A DNA stretch of 29,348 nt, taken from positions 1-29,348 of the forward strand of contig CAVKQB010000023.1 of the NCBI GenBank assembly GCA_963658575.1. The letters run 5' to 3'. Made by a program: the position numbers and the translations under genes. The DNA comes from W0P28-013 sp963658575 (GTDB lineage Bacteria; Bacteroidota; Bacteroidia; Bacteroidales; Paludibacteraceae). Of this stretch, positions 1 to 7,139 are shown one piece after another. Position 1 is the first letter of the stretch. Each line of letters begins with the position of its first letter. The notes beneath the pieces are model-generated. The model searched no databases. It was given only the letters and a program-made list of their open reading frames with translations, and was not told where the DNA came from.

Positions 1-95
1 CTCTGCCGAGCGCAGCGAGGATAGGGGGACGAGGAGCGAAGCGACGGAGGGGGTTTATACCAATTAAGAATGAATAATTAAGAATGAACAATACC
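1..95. repeat. Dispersed GC-rich module with AATTAAGAAT tail, long copy
   Basis: A GC-rich block (1-53) begins CTCTGCCGAGCGCAGCGA and ends CGGAGGGGG. It is followed by an AT-rich tail with two AATTAAGAAT words. The same start and end words recur at 11640-11666 without the middle 26 bases, again followed by AATTAAGAAT words. The ends of the block are partly complementary and could fold. The copy may begin before the window. The repeat relation is seen directly; its function is unknown. Confidence 0.7.
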
Positions 96-150
96 AACAA
101 ATTCCCAAATCCACAAATCTCCAAATCCGCAACAACGAACAACAACGACC

Positions 151-183
151 CCAACGGACGCGGCACGCCACGTCCCTACAAAT
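151..183 (-). repeat. REP-like palindrome, copy a
   Basis: GGACGCGGC (156-164) and GCCACGTCC (167-175) form an inverted repeat with one mismatched pair. Read on minus the element starts GTAGGGACGTGGCGTGCC and is preceded by ATTT, matching the copies at 10111, 13256 and 16519. It lies about 200 bases past the polA stop, in the same reading direction as polA. It may act as an RNA hairpin or be a REP-type element; neither is proven. Confidence 0.65.
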
Positions 184-387
184 TAAATCATTGAATGATT
201 GACTTATTGAATCATTGAATTTCGAATTAAACCAAAATTTCAGATTTCAAATTTCAAATTAAACCAAATAACCAAATCTCCAAATAACCAAATCCCCCAA
301 AACTTTCCACTTTATAGACTTTTCACTTTATAAACTTTCACACTTTCTCACTTTCTCACTTTCTCACTTTCAAACTTTCACACTCAC
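184..387. repeat. AT-rich, nearly G-free low-complexity tract
   Basis: This non-coding stretch after the polA stop consists of recurring short words: ATTGAATGATT-type words (184-225), AACCAAATAACCAAAT-type words (about 235-300) and CACTTTCTCACTTTC-type words (300-385). G is very scarce on the plus strand. Related words, on either strand, occur at 11760-11881, 13223-13258, 21190-21265 and 22326-22505. No open frame, RNA gene or clear terminator is visible. Confidence 0.7.
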
Positions 388-3174
388 TCAATGCGCTTCG
401 AGCCAGTTTTGTCCAGTGCCGATATCGACTTTGAGCGGCACGCACAGCGGGTACGCACCCTCCATCTCTTGGCGCACGAGCGTCTGCACGCGCTCTAGCT
501 CGTCCAGCGGCACGTTGAAGTTTAGTTCGTCGTGCACCTGCAGTATCATCTGCGTTTTTAGCCCTTCGCGCTCCAGCCGTTCGTCGATGCGCACCATCGC
601 TATCTTGATGATGTCGGCGGCGGTGCCTTGTATGGGCGCGTTCACGGCGTTGCGTTCGGCAAATGCGCGCACGGTGGCGTTGTGCGAGGCGATGTCGGGC
701 AGGTAGCGTTTGCGGTGGAGCAACGTCTCTACAAAACCATTTTTGCGTGCTGTGGCTATGGCCTCGTCGATGTAGGTGCGCACGTCGGGGAAGGTAGCGA
801 AGTAACTGTCTATCAGTTCTTTGGCTTCGCTGCGCGCGATGCCGAGCCGTTCGGCCAGTCCGAATGCCGAGATGCCGTAGATGATGCCGAAATTGGCCGT
901 TTTTGCTTTGCGGCGCATCTCCGGAGTTACCGATTCTATCGGCACTTTGTAGATGTTGGCGGCAGTGGCGGCGTGTATGTCGTGGTCGTTTTCGAAGGCG
1001 GCTATCATGCGTTTGTCGCCGCTCAGGTGCGCCATGATGCGCAGTTCCACTTGCGAGTAGTCGGCACTCAGGAATGTGCAGCCGCTTTCGGCGATGAATG
1101 CGCGCCGAATCTCCTTGCCCTGCTCGTCGCGTATGGGTATGTTTTGCAGGTTGGGGTTGCTCGAACTGAGCCGTCCTGTGGCGGTAACTGTTTGGTTGAA
1201 CGAGGTGTGCACTTTGCCCGTCGTCGGGTTGATGAGTGCGGGCAGCGCGTCGATGTAGGTCGAAAGCAGTTTTTTTAGCCCGCGATAGTCGAGAATCTTC
1301 GCTACAATCGGGTGTTTCGAGCGCAGCGATTCGAGCGTTTCTTCGTCGGTAACGTATTGTCCGGTTTTCGTTTTCTTGGCTTTTTCGGCAATTTTCAGGC
1401 GGTCGAACAGCAACTCGCCCACCTGTTTCGGCGAGCCGACGTTGATGTCGTAGCCGGCCATCTGCTTGATTTCGCGCTCTATTTTTGCTAGCGCGGCGGT
1501 CATCGTTTGCGACGACTGTGCCAATGCAAAATCGTCGATTAAAACGCCGTTTTTCTCCATTTTTGCCAACACGCGCACCAGCGGCATTTCGATGTCGTAG
1601 AAGAGATGTTCGAGGCTGTTTTCTTCGATTTTTTGCATCAAAATGTCGTGCAGTTGCAGGGTGATGTCGGCATCTTCGGCGGCATATTCCGCGATTTTAT
1701 CGAGCGAAACGCGATCCATCGTCAGTTGGCTTTTGCCTTTGGCTCCTATCAACTCTTCGATGTGAATGGTGCGGTAGTTCAACATGGTTTCGGCCATGTA
1801 GTCCATGCCGTGGCGCAGTTCGGGATTGAGCAGATAGTGCGCCACCATCGTGTCGAACAGACGGCCTTGCACCGTTGTGCCGTAGCGGTCGAGCACGAGC
1901 AGGTCGAATTTGATGTTTTGCCCGATTTTATCGCTATTTTTCGACTCGAAAACGGGACGAAACCGATCGACAATTTTTTGCGCTTCGGTGCGATTTTGCG
2001 GCACTGGCACATAGAACGCTTCGTGCGCTTGCACGGCAAACGACATGCCTACCAATTCCGCTTTGAACACATCGACCGAGGTGGTTTCGGTATCGAAACA
2101 GAAGGCTTTTTGGCGCGATAAAATATCGATTAAATCGGCGATTTCGGCATCTGTCTGCACAATTTTGTAGGTGTGAGCGACGGTGGCCGCCGAATCGAAA
2201 TGGAGCGTTGTGGTCGTTGTTGGTTGCACGTCGTTTTGCGCGGTTTCATCGGCAAAAAGTGAACTTTGCATCGCCTGTTTCGCCGCTTTTTGCGATTGTT
2301 CGGGCGCATTGCCGAGCAGTCGGTTCAGGTGCGACCGAAATTCGAGTTCGGTGAAGAGTTCCACGAGCGCATCGTGGTCGGGCGCGTGCCGCAGCAGGCG
2401 TTCTTCGTCGAAATCTATCGGCACGTCGGTTTTGATGGTTGCCAAAAAGCGCGAAAACTCGATTTGTTCGCGGTTTTCTTCGATTTTCGTTTTCAATGCG
2501 CCTTTCAGTTGGTCGGTGTTTTGCAGCAGGCGGTCGATGTTGCCGAAGTCGGTCAGCAGTTTCACGGCCGTTTTCTCGCCCACACCCGGGCAGCCGGGGA
2601 TATTGTCGCTCGCATCGCCCATCAGGCCGAGCAGATCGACGACTTGCGCCACGTTTTGCAGTCCCCATTTGGCCAGCACTTCGGGTATGCCGAGCGTGTC
2701 GAAGCCTGCGCTGCCGAATTTCGGTTTGTAGATGAACGTATGCTCCGAAACCAGTTGCCCGTAGTCCTTGTCGGGGGTCATCATGTAGGTGTCGAAGCCC
2801 ATTTTTTCGGCTTTTTTCGCCAATGTGCCGATGACATCGTCGGCTTCGAAACCAGCCACTTGCAGCACGGGAATGCGGTAGGCTTCTACCAATTTTTTGA
2901 TGATTGGCACCGATTGGCGGATAACTTCGGGTGTCTCTTGGCGTTGTGCCTTGTATTTTTCGTAGGCTTCGTGGCGGAAGGTCGGCCCCGACGGGTCGAA
3001 ACAGACGGCGATATGCGTCGGATTTTCGCGCGTCAGCACATCTTGCAGCGTGTTCAAAAAACCGAAAATGGCCGATGTATTCAGCCCTTTCGAGTTGATG
3101 CGCGGAATTTTCATGAATGCGTAGTAGGCGCGGTAGATGAGCGCGTAGGCATCGAGCAGAAATAGGCGTTTCAT
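388..3174 (-). CDS. polA: DNA polymerase I
   Basis: Replication and repair polymerase that fills gaps and removes RNA primers. The 928-residue length is full for the family. An N-terminal 5'-3' nuclease domain covers about residues 1-290 (GDASDNIPG at 187-195, then a helix-hairpin-helix). The 3'-5' exonuclease domain at about 335-525 keeps its acidic residues: D361 and E363 in FDTETT, D424 in NIKFD, and D501 in YAAEDAD. Proofreading is therefore probably active. The polymerase domain holds motif A (D705 in DYSQVELR), the O-helix (RRKAKTANFGIIYG, 754-767) and motif C (QVHDE, 879-883). A linker rich in Q and T (about 290-330) joins the nuclease and exonuclease parts. The gene appears monocistronic: a hairpin terminator precedes it and a repeat tract follows it. 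Confidence 0.97.
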   Translation of the reverse strand: MKRLFLLDAYALIYRAYYAFMKIPRINSKGLNTSAIFGFLNTLQDVLTRENPTHIAVCFDPSGPTFRHEAYEKYKAQRQETPEVIRQSVPIIKKLVEAYRIPVLQVAGFEADDVIGTLAKKAEKMGFDTYMMTPDKDYGQLVSEHTFIYKPKFGSAGFDTLGIPEVLAKWGLQNVAQVVDLLGLMGDASDNIPGCPGVGEKTAVKLLTDFGNIDRLLQNTDQLKGALKTKIEENREQIEFSRFLATIKTDVPIDFDEERLLRHAPDHDALVELFTELEFRSHLNRLLGNAPEQSQKAAKQAMQSSLFADETAQNDVQPTTTTTLHFDSAATVAHTYKIVQTDAEIADLIDILSRQKAFCFDTETTSVDVFKAELVGMSFAVQAHEAFYVPVPQNRTEAQKIVDRFRPVFESKNSDKIGQNIKFDLLVLDRYGTTVQGRLFDTMVAHYLLNPELRHGMDYMAETMLNYRTIHIEELIGAKGKSQLTMDRVSLDKIAEYAAEDADITLQLHDILMQKIEENSLEHLFYDIEMPLVRVLAKMEKNGVLIDDFALAQSSQTMTAALAKIEREIKQMAGYDINVGSPKQVGELLFDRLKIAEKAKKTKTGQYVTDEETLESLRSKHPIVAKILDYRGLKKLLSTYIDALPALINPTTGKVHTSFNQTVTATGRLSSSNPNLQNIPIRDEQGKEIRRAFIAESGCTFLSADYSQVELRIMAHLSGDKRMIAAFENDHDIHAATAANIYKVPIESVTPEMRRKAKTANFGIIYGISAFGLAERLGIARSEAKELIDSYFATFPDVRTYIDEAIATARKNGFVETLLHRKRYLPDIASHNATVRAFAERNAVNAPIQGTAADIIKIAMVRIDERLEREGLKTQMILQVHDELNFNVPLDELERVQTLVRQEMEGAYPLCVPLKVDIGTGQNWLEAH

Positions 3175-3249
3175 GTTTTAGTTTGGAATAAGAGCAAAGA
3201 GAAAAGGCGTTGTGTTACTGCATGTTCATAATTTTCAGCGGCACAAAAG

Positions 3250-3273
3250 CCTTCCCCCAAAAATGGGGGAAGG
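3250..3273 (-). terminator. Strong hairpin terminator of the DUF975-like gene
   Basis: A perfect 10-base-pair stem (CCTTCCCCCA / TGGGGGAAGG) with a four-base loop lies between the stop of the membrane protein gene at 3342 and the start of polA. Read on minus, the stem is followed by CTTTTG, a short U-rich run. This suits a rho-independent terminator for the upstream minus-strand genes and would insulate polA. Confidence 0.65.
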
Positions 3274-3341
3274 ATAAGGAAGCGATTGTCGAAGACAACG
3301 TGGCAACTATGGCTTTCGCAATCTTCAATTTTCGGAAATTT

Positions 3342-3989
3342 CTAATCGATATGCGTGATTAAATCGGACGGATTGGCCTCTTCGGCGGTCTCTTCGGCCG
3401 ACAAATTGCGGTAGATGACAGCATCGCAACCGAGGCTCCAAACAACCACAATCAGTTGGAATACGACCGAAAGCAACATATACCACACGCTCTCTGTTGC
3501 ATAGGGACAGGCCACAGAGATGCACGAGAACAGCAGCGGCACGATGGCAAGCACAAACGACACACCGAAAATGCGCCATTTGTAGCCGTAGGTCAGCTGG
3601 TTGCTCTTGAGCAACGCTTCGGTGGGCGACAAACGCTTGTCGATGAGCAGATAGATGGCCAGCGACCACGCAATGCCAACAACGAACGCCGGCACTACAA
3701 GGAACAGCAACAGCGGAATCATGGCCATGTAGATGAATACGACCAGCAGAAAAAATTCGCCCATCAAGTGACGGTATTTCGACTCGAAAATGAAGAGCGG
3801 CGAGATGGTTTTGCCTTGCGCCAACGCCACAGGAATGGAGCAAATGGCAATGGTCGTTCCTACGTTGATGTAGGGCACCCAAATGGTGAGTATCCACAAG
3901 GCAACGGCGCAAATGATGGACAGCGCATTTTTTAGGCCGATTTGGAATCCTTCGCCCAAAACGCCTGAAAAGGTGATTTTGTTTTTCAT
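3342..3989 (-). CDS. DUF975-like polytopic membrane protein
   Basis: A 215-residue hydrophobic protein with about five or six membrane segments. It resembles the DUF975 protein at 15878-16480 in layout: a hydrophobic N-terminal half, a polar stretch (LIDKRLSPTEALLKSNQL) that aligns in character with ALDNPELGANACIERSM there, then further membrane segments. The C-terminus is acidic and soluble (SAEETAEEANPSD). No catalytic motif is visible and the function is unknown. It starts 19 bases after the DUF2851 stop, so the two are probably co-transcribed, with the hairpin at 3250-3273 ending the transcript. The family assignment is by eye and moderately sure. Confidence 0.75.
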   Translation of the reverse strand: MKNKITFSGVLGEGFQIGLKNALSIICAVALWILTIWVPYINVGTTIAICSIPVALAQGKTISPLFIFESKYRHLMGEFFLLVVFIYMAMIPLLLFLVVPAFVVGIAWSLAIYLLIDKRLSPTEALLKSNQLTYGYKWRIFGVSFVLAIVPLLFSCISVACPYATESVWYMLLSVVFQLIVVVWSLGCDAVIYRNLSAEETAEEANPSDLITHID

Positions 3990-4008
3990 AAACGTAACAT
4001 TTTTGAAG

Positions 4009-5292
4009 TTAATAAATAGGGTTAATAGAGTTTTTCAGTGCTAAATGGGCAAACCTGCAGCGCAGGCAGTTGCGCGTGTCGCAGTAGGCGCGCTTCAGTT
4101 GCACGATGGCTTGCGTGTCGGCTGCCGATTGTGCCGCGATGCCTGCCGCACCAAATTCGTCGACAATGTGGTTGCGCTCGGCCGGCAGTGTGCTCAGCAG
4201 GTCGATGGCGCGCTGCACAAGCCGTTCGTCGGTGTGCGACTTGCCGTAGCAAAACAGAAACGGTGCCACGGTGTTTGTCAGCAAAATGTCGATGGATTGG
4301 GCAGAAAGTCGTTTGGCTCGGCTGGCCGATGTTACGCCAAACCGATAGTGCGTGCGCCAATAGTCCGTCGCTTCGCAGGCAAAAAGTCCGCGCAGCGTTG
4401 CGTAGTCGTCGGTGTCGATGATTTGCGAAAAAAGCCGGTGCGATTTGAACGCCAGATTGCCCAATTGCGACAAGCGAATGGTGGGGAAATTGGCAGGGCG
4501 CAGCCGCAGAAATTTCCACAGCGACGCATCGATGGGCTTCAGCCCGAATTTCGCCTTCAAAAAATGGTACTCGCGTTGCAGCATGGCCTGATAGTCGTCG
4601 TGCGGTTCGCCATCGAGCAAGCCAGCCTGACCAAAGAGCAGTGCCTCTATTTGCGTGGCGTTGTTGCGGTGCTTGCCTATGACCGCCAGCGGCAGCGATT
4701 TGGCCGTCAGTTCGCACGCTAAGGCGTTGGTCGAAAAGCCAAAATTACGTGCCAGCACAATGTAGAACGCTTCGTCCCAATCGTTGGTAGTTTGCTGCAA
4801 CAGTGCCTCGATGGCGTGCGTTTTCTGTTCGAGCCGCTCCACCAAAAGCCGGTCGAGCCAAGCGGTTCTCTCGGCTTCCGATGCCTGTTTCAGGCTGTCG
4901 GCGCAGCGCACGCGCCGCGGGTCGGAGGTCAACCGTTCGTACGATTCGAGCAGTTCGGGCGCAAACTTCAGCACCAATTGCGGGATTGGTTGCCCGTCGG
5001 CGCGCACAATCGCTTTGTCGGCCTCGCACACTACGTGCAGCACTACCGAATTGTAGGCGTGGTCGGTGGTGTGGCCATGGCGCAGCCAATCGCTCGCGCG
5101 ACGGTGAAACTCCACATTGCCTGCCCACAGGGTGTCGCCTATTTTCACTTTGGCGTTGAACACGTCGGGGCCAGCATCGGTATTGCGTTGTCCCGTGTCG
5201 ATTATCTCGACGGGTTGTCCGTCGGTAGTCGTCTGCACGGGCGCAAAGTAGCGGCCAAACCACACATATTGCAAAAATTGTTCGTTAGGCAT
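4009..5292 (-). CDS. DUF2851 family protein
   Basis: A 427-residue protein of the DUF2851 family, widespread in Bacteroidota and of unknown function. Family features are the N-terminal FLQYVWFGRYF segment, the conserved NTDAGPDVFNAKVKIGD region (about residues 36-52), and the GNVEFHRRASDWLRHGH stretch with an aromatic/His-rich core. A C-terminal CDTRNCLRCRF cluster contains two cysteines. No membrane segment or signal peptide is seen, so it is probably cytoplasmic. A good phylum-type promoter lies just upstream. A DUF975-like gene follows 19 bases downstream and likely shares the transcript. Confidence 0.9.
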   Translation of the reverse strand: MPNEQFLQYVWFGRYFAPVQTTTDGQPVEIIDTGQRNTDAGPDVFNAKVKIGDTLWAGNVEFHRRASDWLRHGHTTDHAYNSVVLHVVCEADKAIVRADGQPIPQLVLKFAPELLESYERLTSDPRRVRCADSLKQASEAERTAWLDRLLVERLEQKTHAIEALLQQTTNDWDEAFYIVLARNFGFSTNALACELTAKSLPLAVIGKHRNNATQIEALLFGQAGLLDGEPHDDYQAMLQREYHFLKAKFGLKPIDASLWKFLRLRPANFPTIRLSQLGNLAFKSHRLFSQIIDTDDYATLRGLFACEATDYWRTHYRFGVTSASRAKRLSAQSIDILLTNTVAPFLFCYGKSHTDERLVQRAIDLLSTLPAERNHIVDEFGAAGIAAQSAADTQAIVQLKRAYCDTRNCLRCRFAHLALKNSINPIY

Positions 5293-5316
5293 CGCCTCGT
5301 CGGTGAATCATTTTTG

Positions 5317-5347
5317 CAAAGATAGCAAATCTTTTGTTAGTGTGAAA
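5317..5347 (-). promoter_or_regulatory. Bacteroidota-type promoter of the DUF2851 gene
   Basis: Read on minus, TTTC (5347-5344), a 19-base spacer and TATCTTTG (5324-5317) match the phylum's -33/-7 pattern (TTTG, about 19 bases, TAnnTTTG) with one mismatch in the -33. Transcription would begin near 5311, giving a leader of roughly 20 bases before the ATG at 5292. Confidence 0.7.
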
Positions 5348-5409
5348 GCAATTTAGGCGTTTGGCGCGAAAATTTGTTGCGGTGCGGATTTGCTTGTGTC
5401 GCTTACGGC

Positions 5410-5430
5410 CAAAAATGAACCTGCGTTCAT
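5410..5430 (-). terminator. Possible terminator of the acetyltransferase gene
   Basis: Read on minus, ATGAAC-GCAG-GTTCAT forms a six-base-pair hairpin followed directly by five T residues, 16 bases after the acetyltransferase stop. The stem is short, so this is moderately supported. Confidence 0.45.
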
Positions 5431-5446
5431 CTTCGGTTTTGCCCGA

Positions 5447-5998
5447 TCACACCCGTTTGATCACCTTGCAAGGATTTCCCACAGCGATGCAGTTGTCGGG
5501 AATGTCGTGCACGACCACCGAGCCTGCGCCTATGGTGCAATTGTTGCCGATGGTAACGCCCGGCAAGATGGTGGTGGAGCCGCCAATCCAGCAGTTGCGC
5601 CCGATGGTTACGGGTTTTGCCCACTCTTGGCGCGTGTTGCGCTCGTCGGGGTTGGTGCTGTGGCAGGCGGTGTAGATGCTCACGTTTGGTCCGATGAACG
5701 CATTGTCGCCAATGCGCACGTCGGCTTCGTCGAGCACGGTGAAGCGAAAATTGATGAACGTGCGGTGTCCCAAGTGTATGTTGCTGCCGTAGTCGCACAG
5801 GAACGGTTGCAGTATGGTGCAGTCGTCGTGGAACGTGCCGAGCAGTTGCTGTAAAATTTGCCGCAGCGCATCGGTTTGGTTGGGAGGCGTGTTGTTGAAA
5901 CGCCACAACGTCTCTTTGCATGCTCTGATTTCGCAAAGCAATTCTGGGTCGCAGGCATCGTACACCTGTCCAGCGAGCATTTTCTCTTTTTCGGTCAT
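5447..5998 (-). CDS. Maltose/galactoside-type O-acetyltransferase
   Basis: A 183-residue acetyl-CoA dependent sugar O-acetyltransferase of the LacA/Maa type. The start is set at 5998, where MTEKEKMLAGQVYDACDPEL opens the typical N-terminal Mac domain. A longer open frame extends to 6121 but would run through the promoter at 6041-6048. The rest is a left-handed beta-helix built from hexapeptide repeats such as VRIGDNAFIGPNVSI and GVTIGNNCTIGAGSVV. The probable catalytic histidine is H113 in YTACHSTNPDER. The substrate cannot be told from sequence. It is divergent from the DUF2975 gene. Confidence 0.92.
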   Translation of the reverse strand: MTEKEKMLAGQVYDACDPELLCEIRACKETLWRFNNTPPNQTDALRQILQQLLGTFHDDCTILQPFLCDYGSNIHLGHRTFINFRFTVLDEADVRIGDNAFIGPNVSIYTACHSTNPDERNTRQEWAKPVTIGRNCWIGGSTTILPGVTIGNNCTIGAGSVVVHDIPDNCIAVGNPCKVIKRV

Positions 5999-6040
5999 TT
6001 TTCGTGAATTTTTTTGTAAAAATAGCGTATTTGCTGGGCG

Positions 6041-6048
6041 CAAAGGTA
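6041..6048 (-). promoter_or_regulatory. -7 element of the acetyltransferase promoter
   Basis: Read on minus this is TACCTTTG, a full match to TAnnTTTG. No clear -33 tetramer is found at the usual distance. A start near 6035 would give a leader of about 36 bases to the ATG at 5998 and supports that start over the longer open frame. Confidence 0.55.
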
Positions 6049-6130
6049 GTGCAAAATGTCGAAAATGCATCGTCGTTGTTCGTTTATTTTGATAAATCAA
6101 TAAAAAAATATCGAAAAACAATAAAAAAGT

Positions 6131-6161
6131 TTTGCCGTTTCAAAAATTATGGTTTACTTTG
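6131..6161 (+). promoter_or_regulatory. Promoter of the DUF2975-HTH operon
   Basis: TTTG (6131-6134), exactly 19 bases, then TTACTTTG (6154-6161) fit the Bacteroidota promoter pattern with one mismatch in the -7 box. Transcription would start near 6168, leaving a leader of about 20 bases before the ATG at 6187. Confidence 0.65.
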
Positions 6162-6186
6162 CAGTCGAAAAAATAGATTGACCGCA

Positions 6187-6849
6187 ATGAAACGTGTGCG
6201 AATTTTGTGTTCTCTGCTGCTGATAAGCCTTTTCATCGGCATTTTTCAGGAGACGGCGTTGTCGTTTGTGCAGGGGTTCACGTTGGGTTCTAGCATTGGC
6301 GACTACGCCATAGAGTCGGGCTTGGACGAGAATACGTTCGCCATGCTCGATGTGCGCCAGAAACATGCGCAAGTGGCACCCACGCAACTCAACCAGAAGG
6401 ACGGCGCGCCCGTGGCCGTGGTGCCGTCGAGCGTGTCGGTGTCGGTATTCTATCCGCAGGGCGAAGTCCCCAAATCGCTGCTCGAAAAGTCGGTCGAAAT
6501 TTTTGGCACTGCGCTGAATTTCGTTGCCATCGGCGTGTTTGTCTATCTGTTGGTGCTGATTGCCAAAATCATACTCTCGTTCCGCCGCGGACACTTTTTC
6601 GACGATCGCAACATTCGCCGCATCAACATCATCGGCATCGGATTTTTGGCACTTGGCGCGATGAACACGCTCTGGTCGGCGTCGAACGTCTATCTGGCGA
6701 AGCAGGCGGTGGCACTGGTCGACTACGAGTTTTCGTATGCCAAGGTGGTCGATTGGGACTACATCGTCATCGGCTTCGTCATTTTGGTGATGAACGAGGT
6801 GCTACGCTTGGCCATCAACATGAAGCGCGAGCAGGATTTGACCATCTGA
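6187..6849 (+). CDS. DUF2975 family membrane protein
   Basis: A 220-residue membrane protein. The start is at 6187 (MKRVRILCSLLLISLF) because the in-frame extension to 6004 would cross the promoter at 6131-6161. Four membrane segments are visible: residues about 5-20, then three in the C-terminal half (around FVAIGVFVYLLVLIAKIIL, IIGIGFLALGAMNTLW and YIVIGFVILVMNEVL). Between the first and second lies a soluble region of about 90 residues. The FRRGHFFDDRNIRRI loop and the NEVLRLA ending are typical of DUF2975. The small HTH gene 19 bases downstream is its usual companion, as with yoaS/yozG in Bacillus. The function is unknown. Confidence 0.85.
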   Translation: MKRVRILCSLLLISLFIGIFQETALSFVQGFTLGSSIGDYAIESGLDENTFAMLDVRQKHAQVAPTQLNQKDGAPVAVVPSSVSVSVFYPQGEVPKSLLEKSVEIFGTALNFVAIGVFVYLLVLIAKIILSFRRGHFFDDRNIRRINIIGIGFLALGAMNTLWSASNVYLAKQAVALVDYEFSYAKVVDWDYIVIGFVILVMNEVLRLAINMKREQDLTI

Positions 6850-6868
6850 AAAAACGGAGAGCAGAACT

Positions 6869-7084
6869 ATGCCGATAATTGTGAATTTGGACGTGATGAT
6901 GGCAAAGCGCAAAATGTCGCTCAACGAACTGTCGGACAAAGTGGACGTAACGCCAGCCAATCTGTCGATACTGAAAACGGGCAAAGCCAAAGCCATTCGT
7001 TTCAGCACGCTCGATGCCGTGTGCCGCGCACTCAAATGCCAGCCGGGCGACATTCTGGAGTTTGCCGAGGGCGACGACGACTGA
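6869..7084 (+). CDS. YozG-like small HTH regulator
   Basis: A 71-residue protein that is almost entirely one Cro/CI-type helix-turn-helix domain. It contains MSLNELSDKVDVTPANLSIL followed by KTGKAKAIRFSTLDAVCRAL, and ends in the CQPGDILEF motif seen in YozG-type proteins, then an acidic tail. It follows the DUF2975 gene by 19 bases and is surely co-transcribed. In this gene pair the HTH protein is thought to regulate its own operon; that is inference here. No other domain is present. Confidence 0.9.
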   Translation: MPIIVNLDVMMAKRKMSLNELSDKVDVTPANLSILKTGKAKAIRFSTLDAVCRALKCQPGDILEFAEGDDD

Positions 7085-7139
7085 CGAACACTACAAAACA
7101 GAATAAAAACAATCAAAAAAAACTAAAAAACGTTATCCT

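Noticed and set aside
100..380. CRISPR-like or tandem array in the low-complexity tract
   Set aside because: The repeats are short, inexact words without constant spacing or unique spacers, and no cas gene is present.
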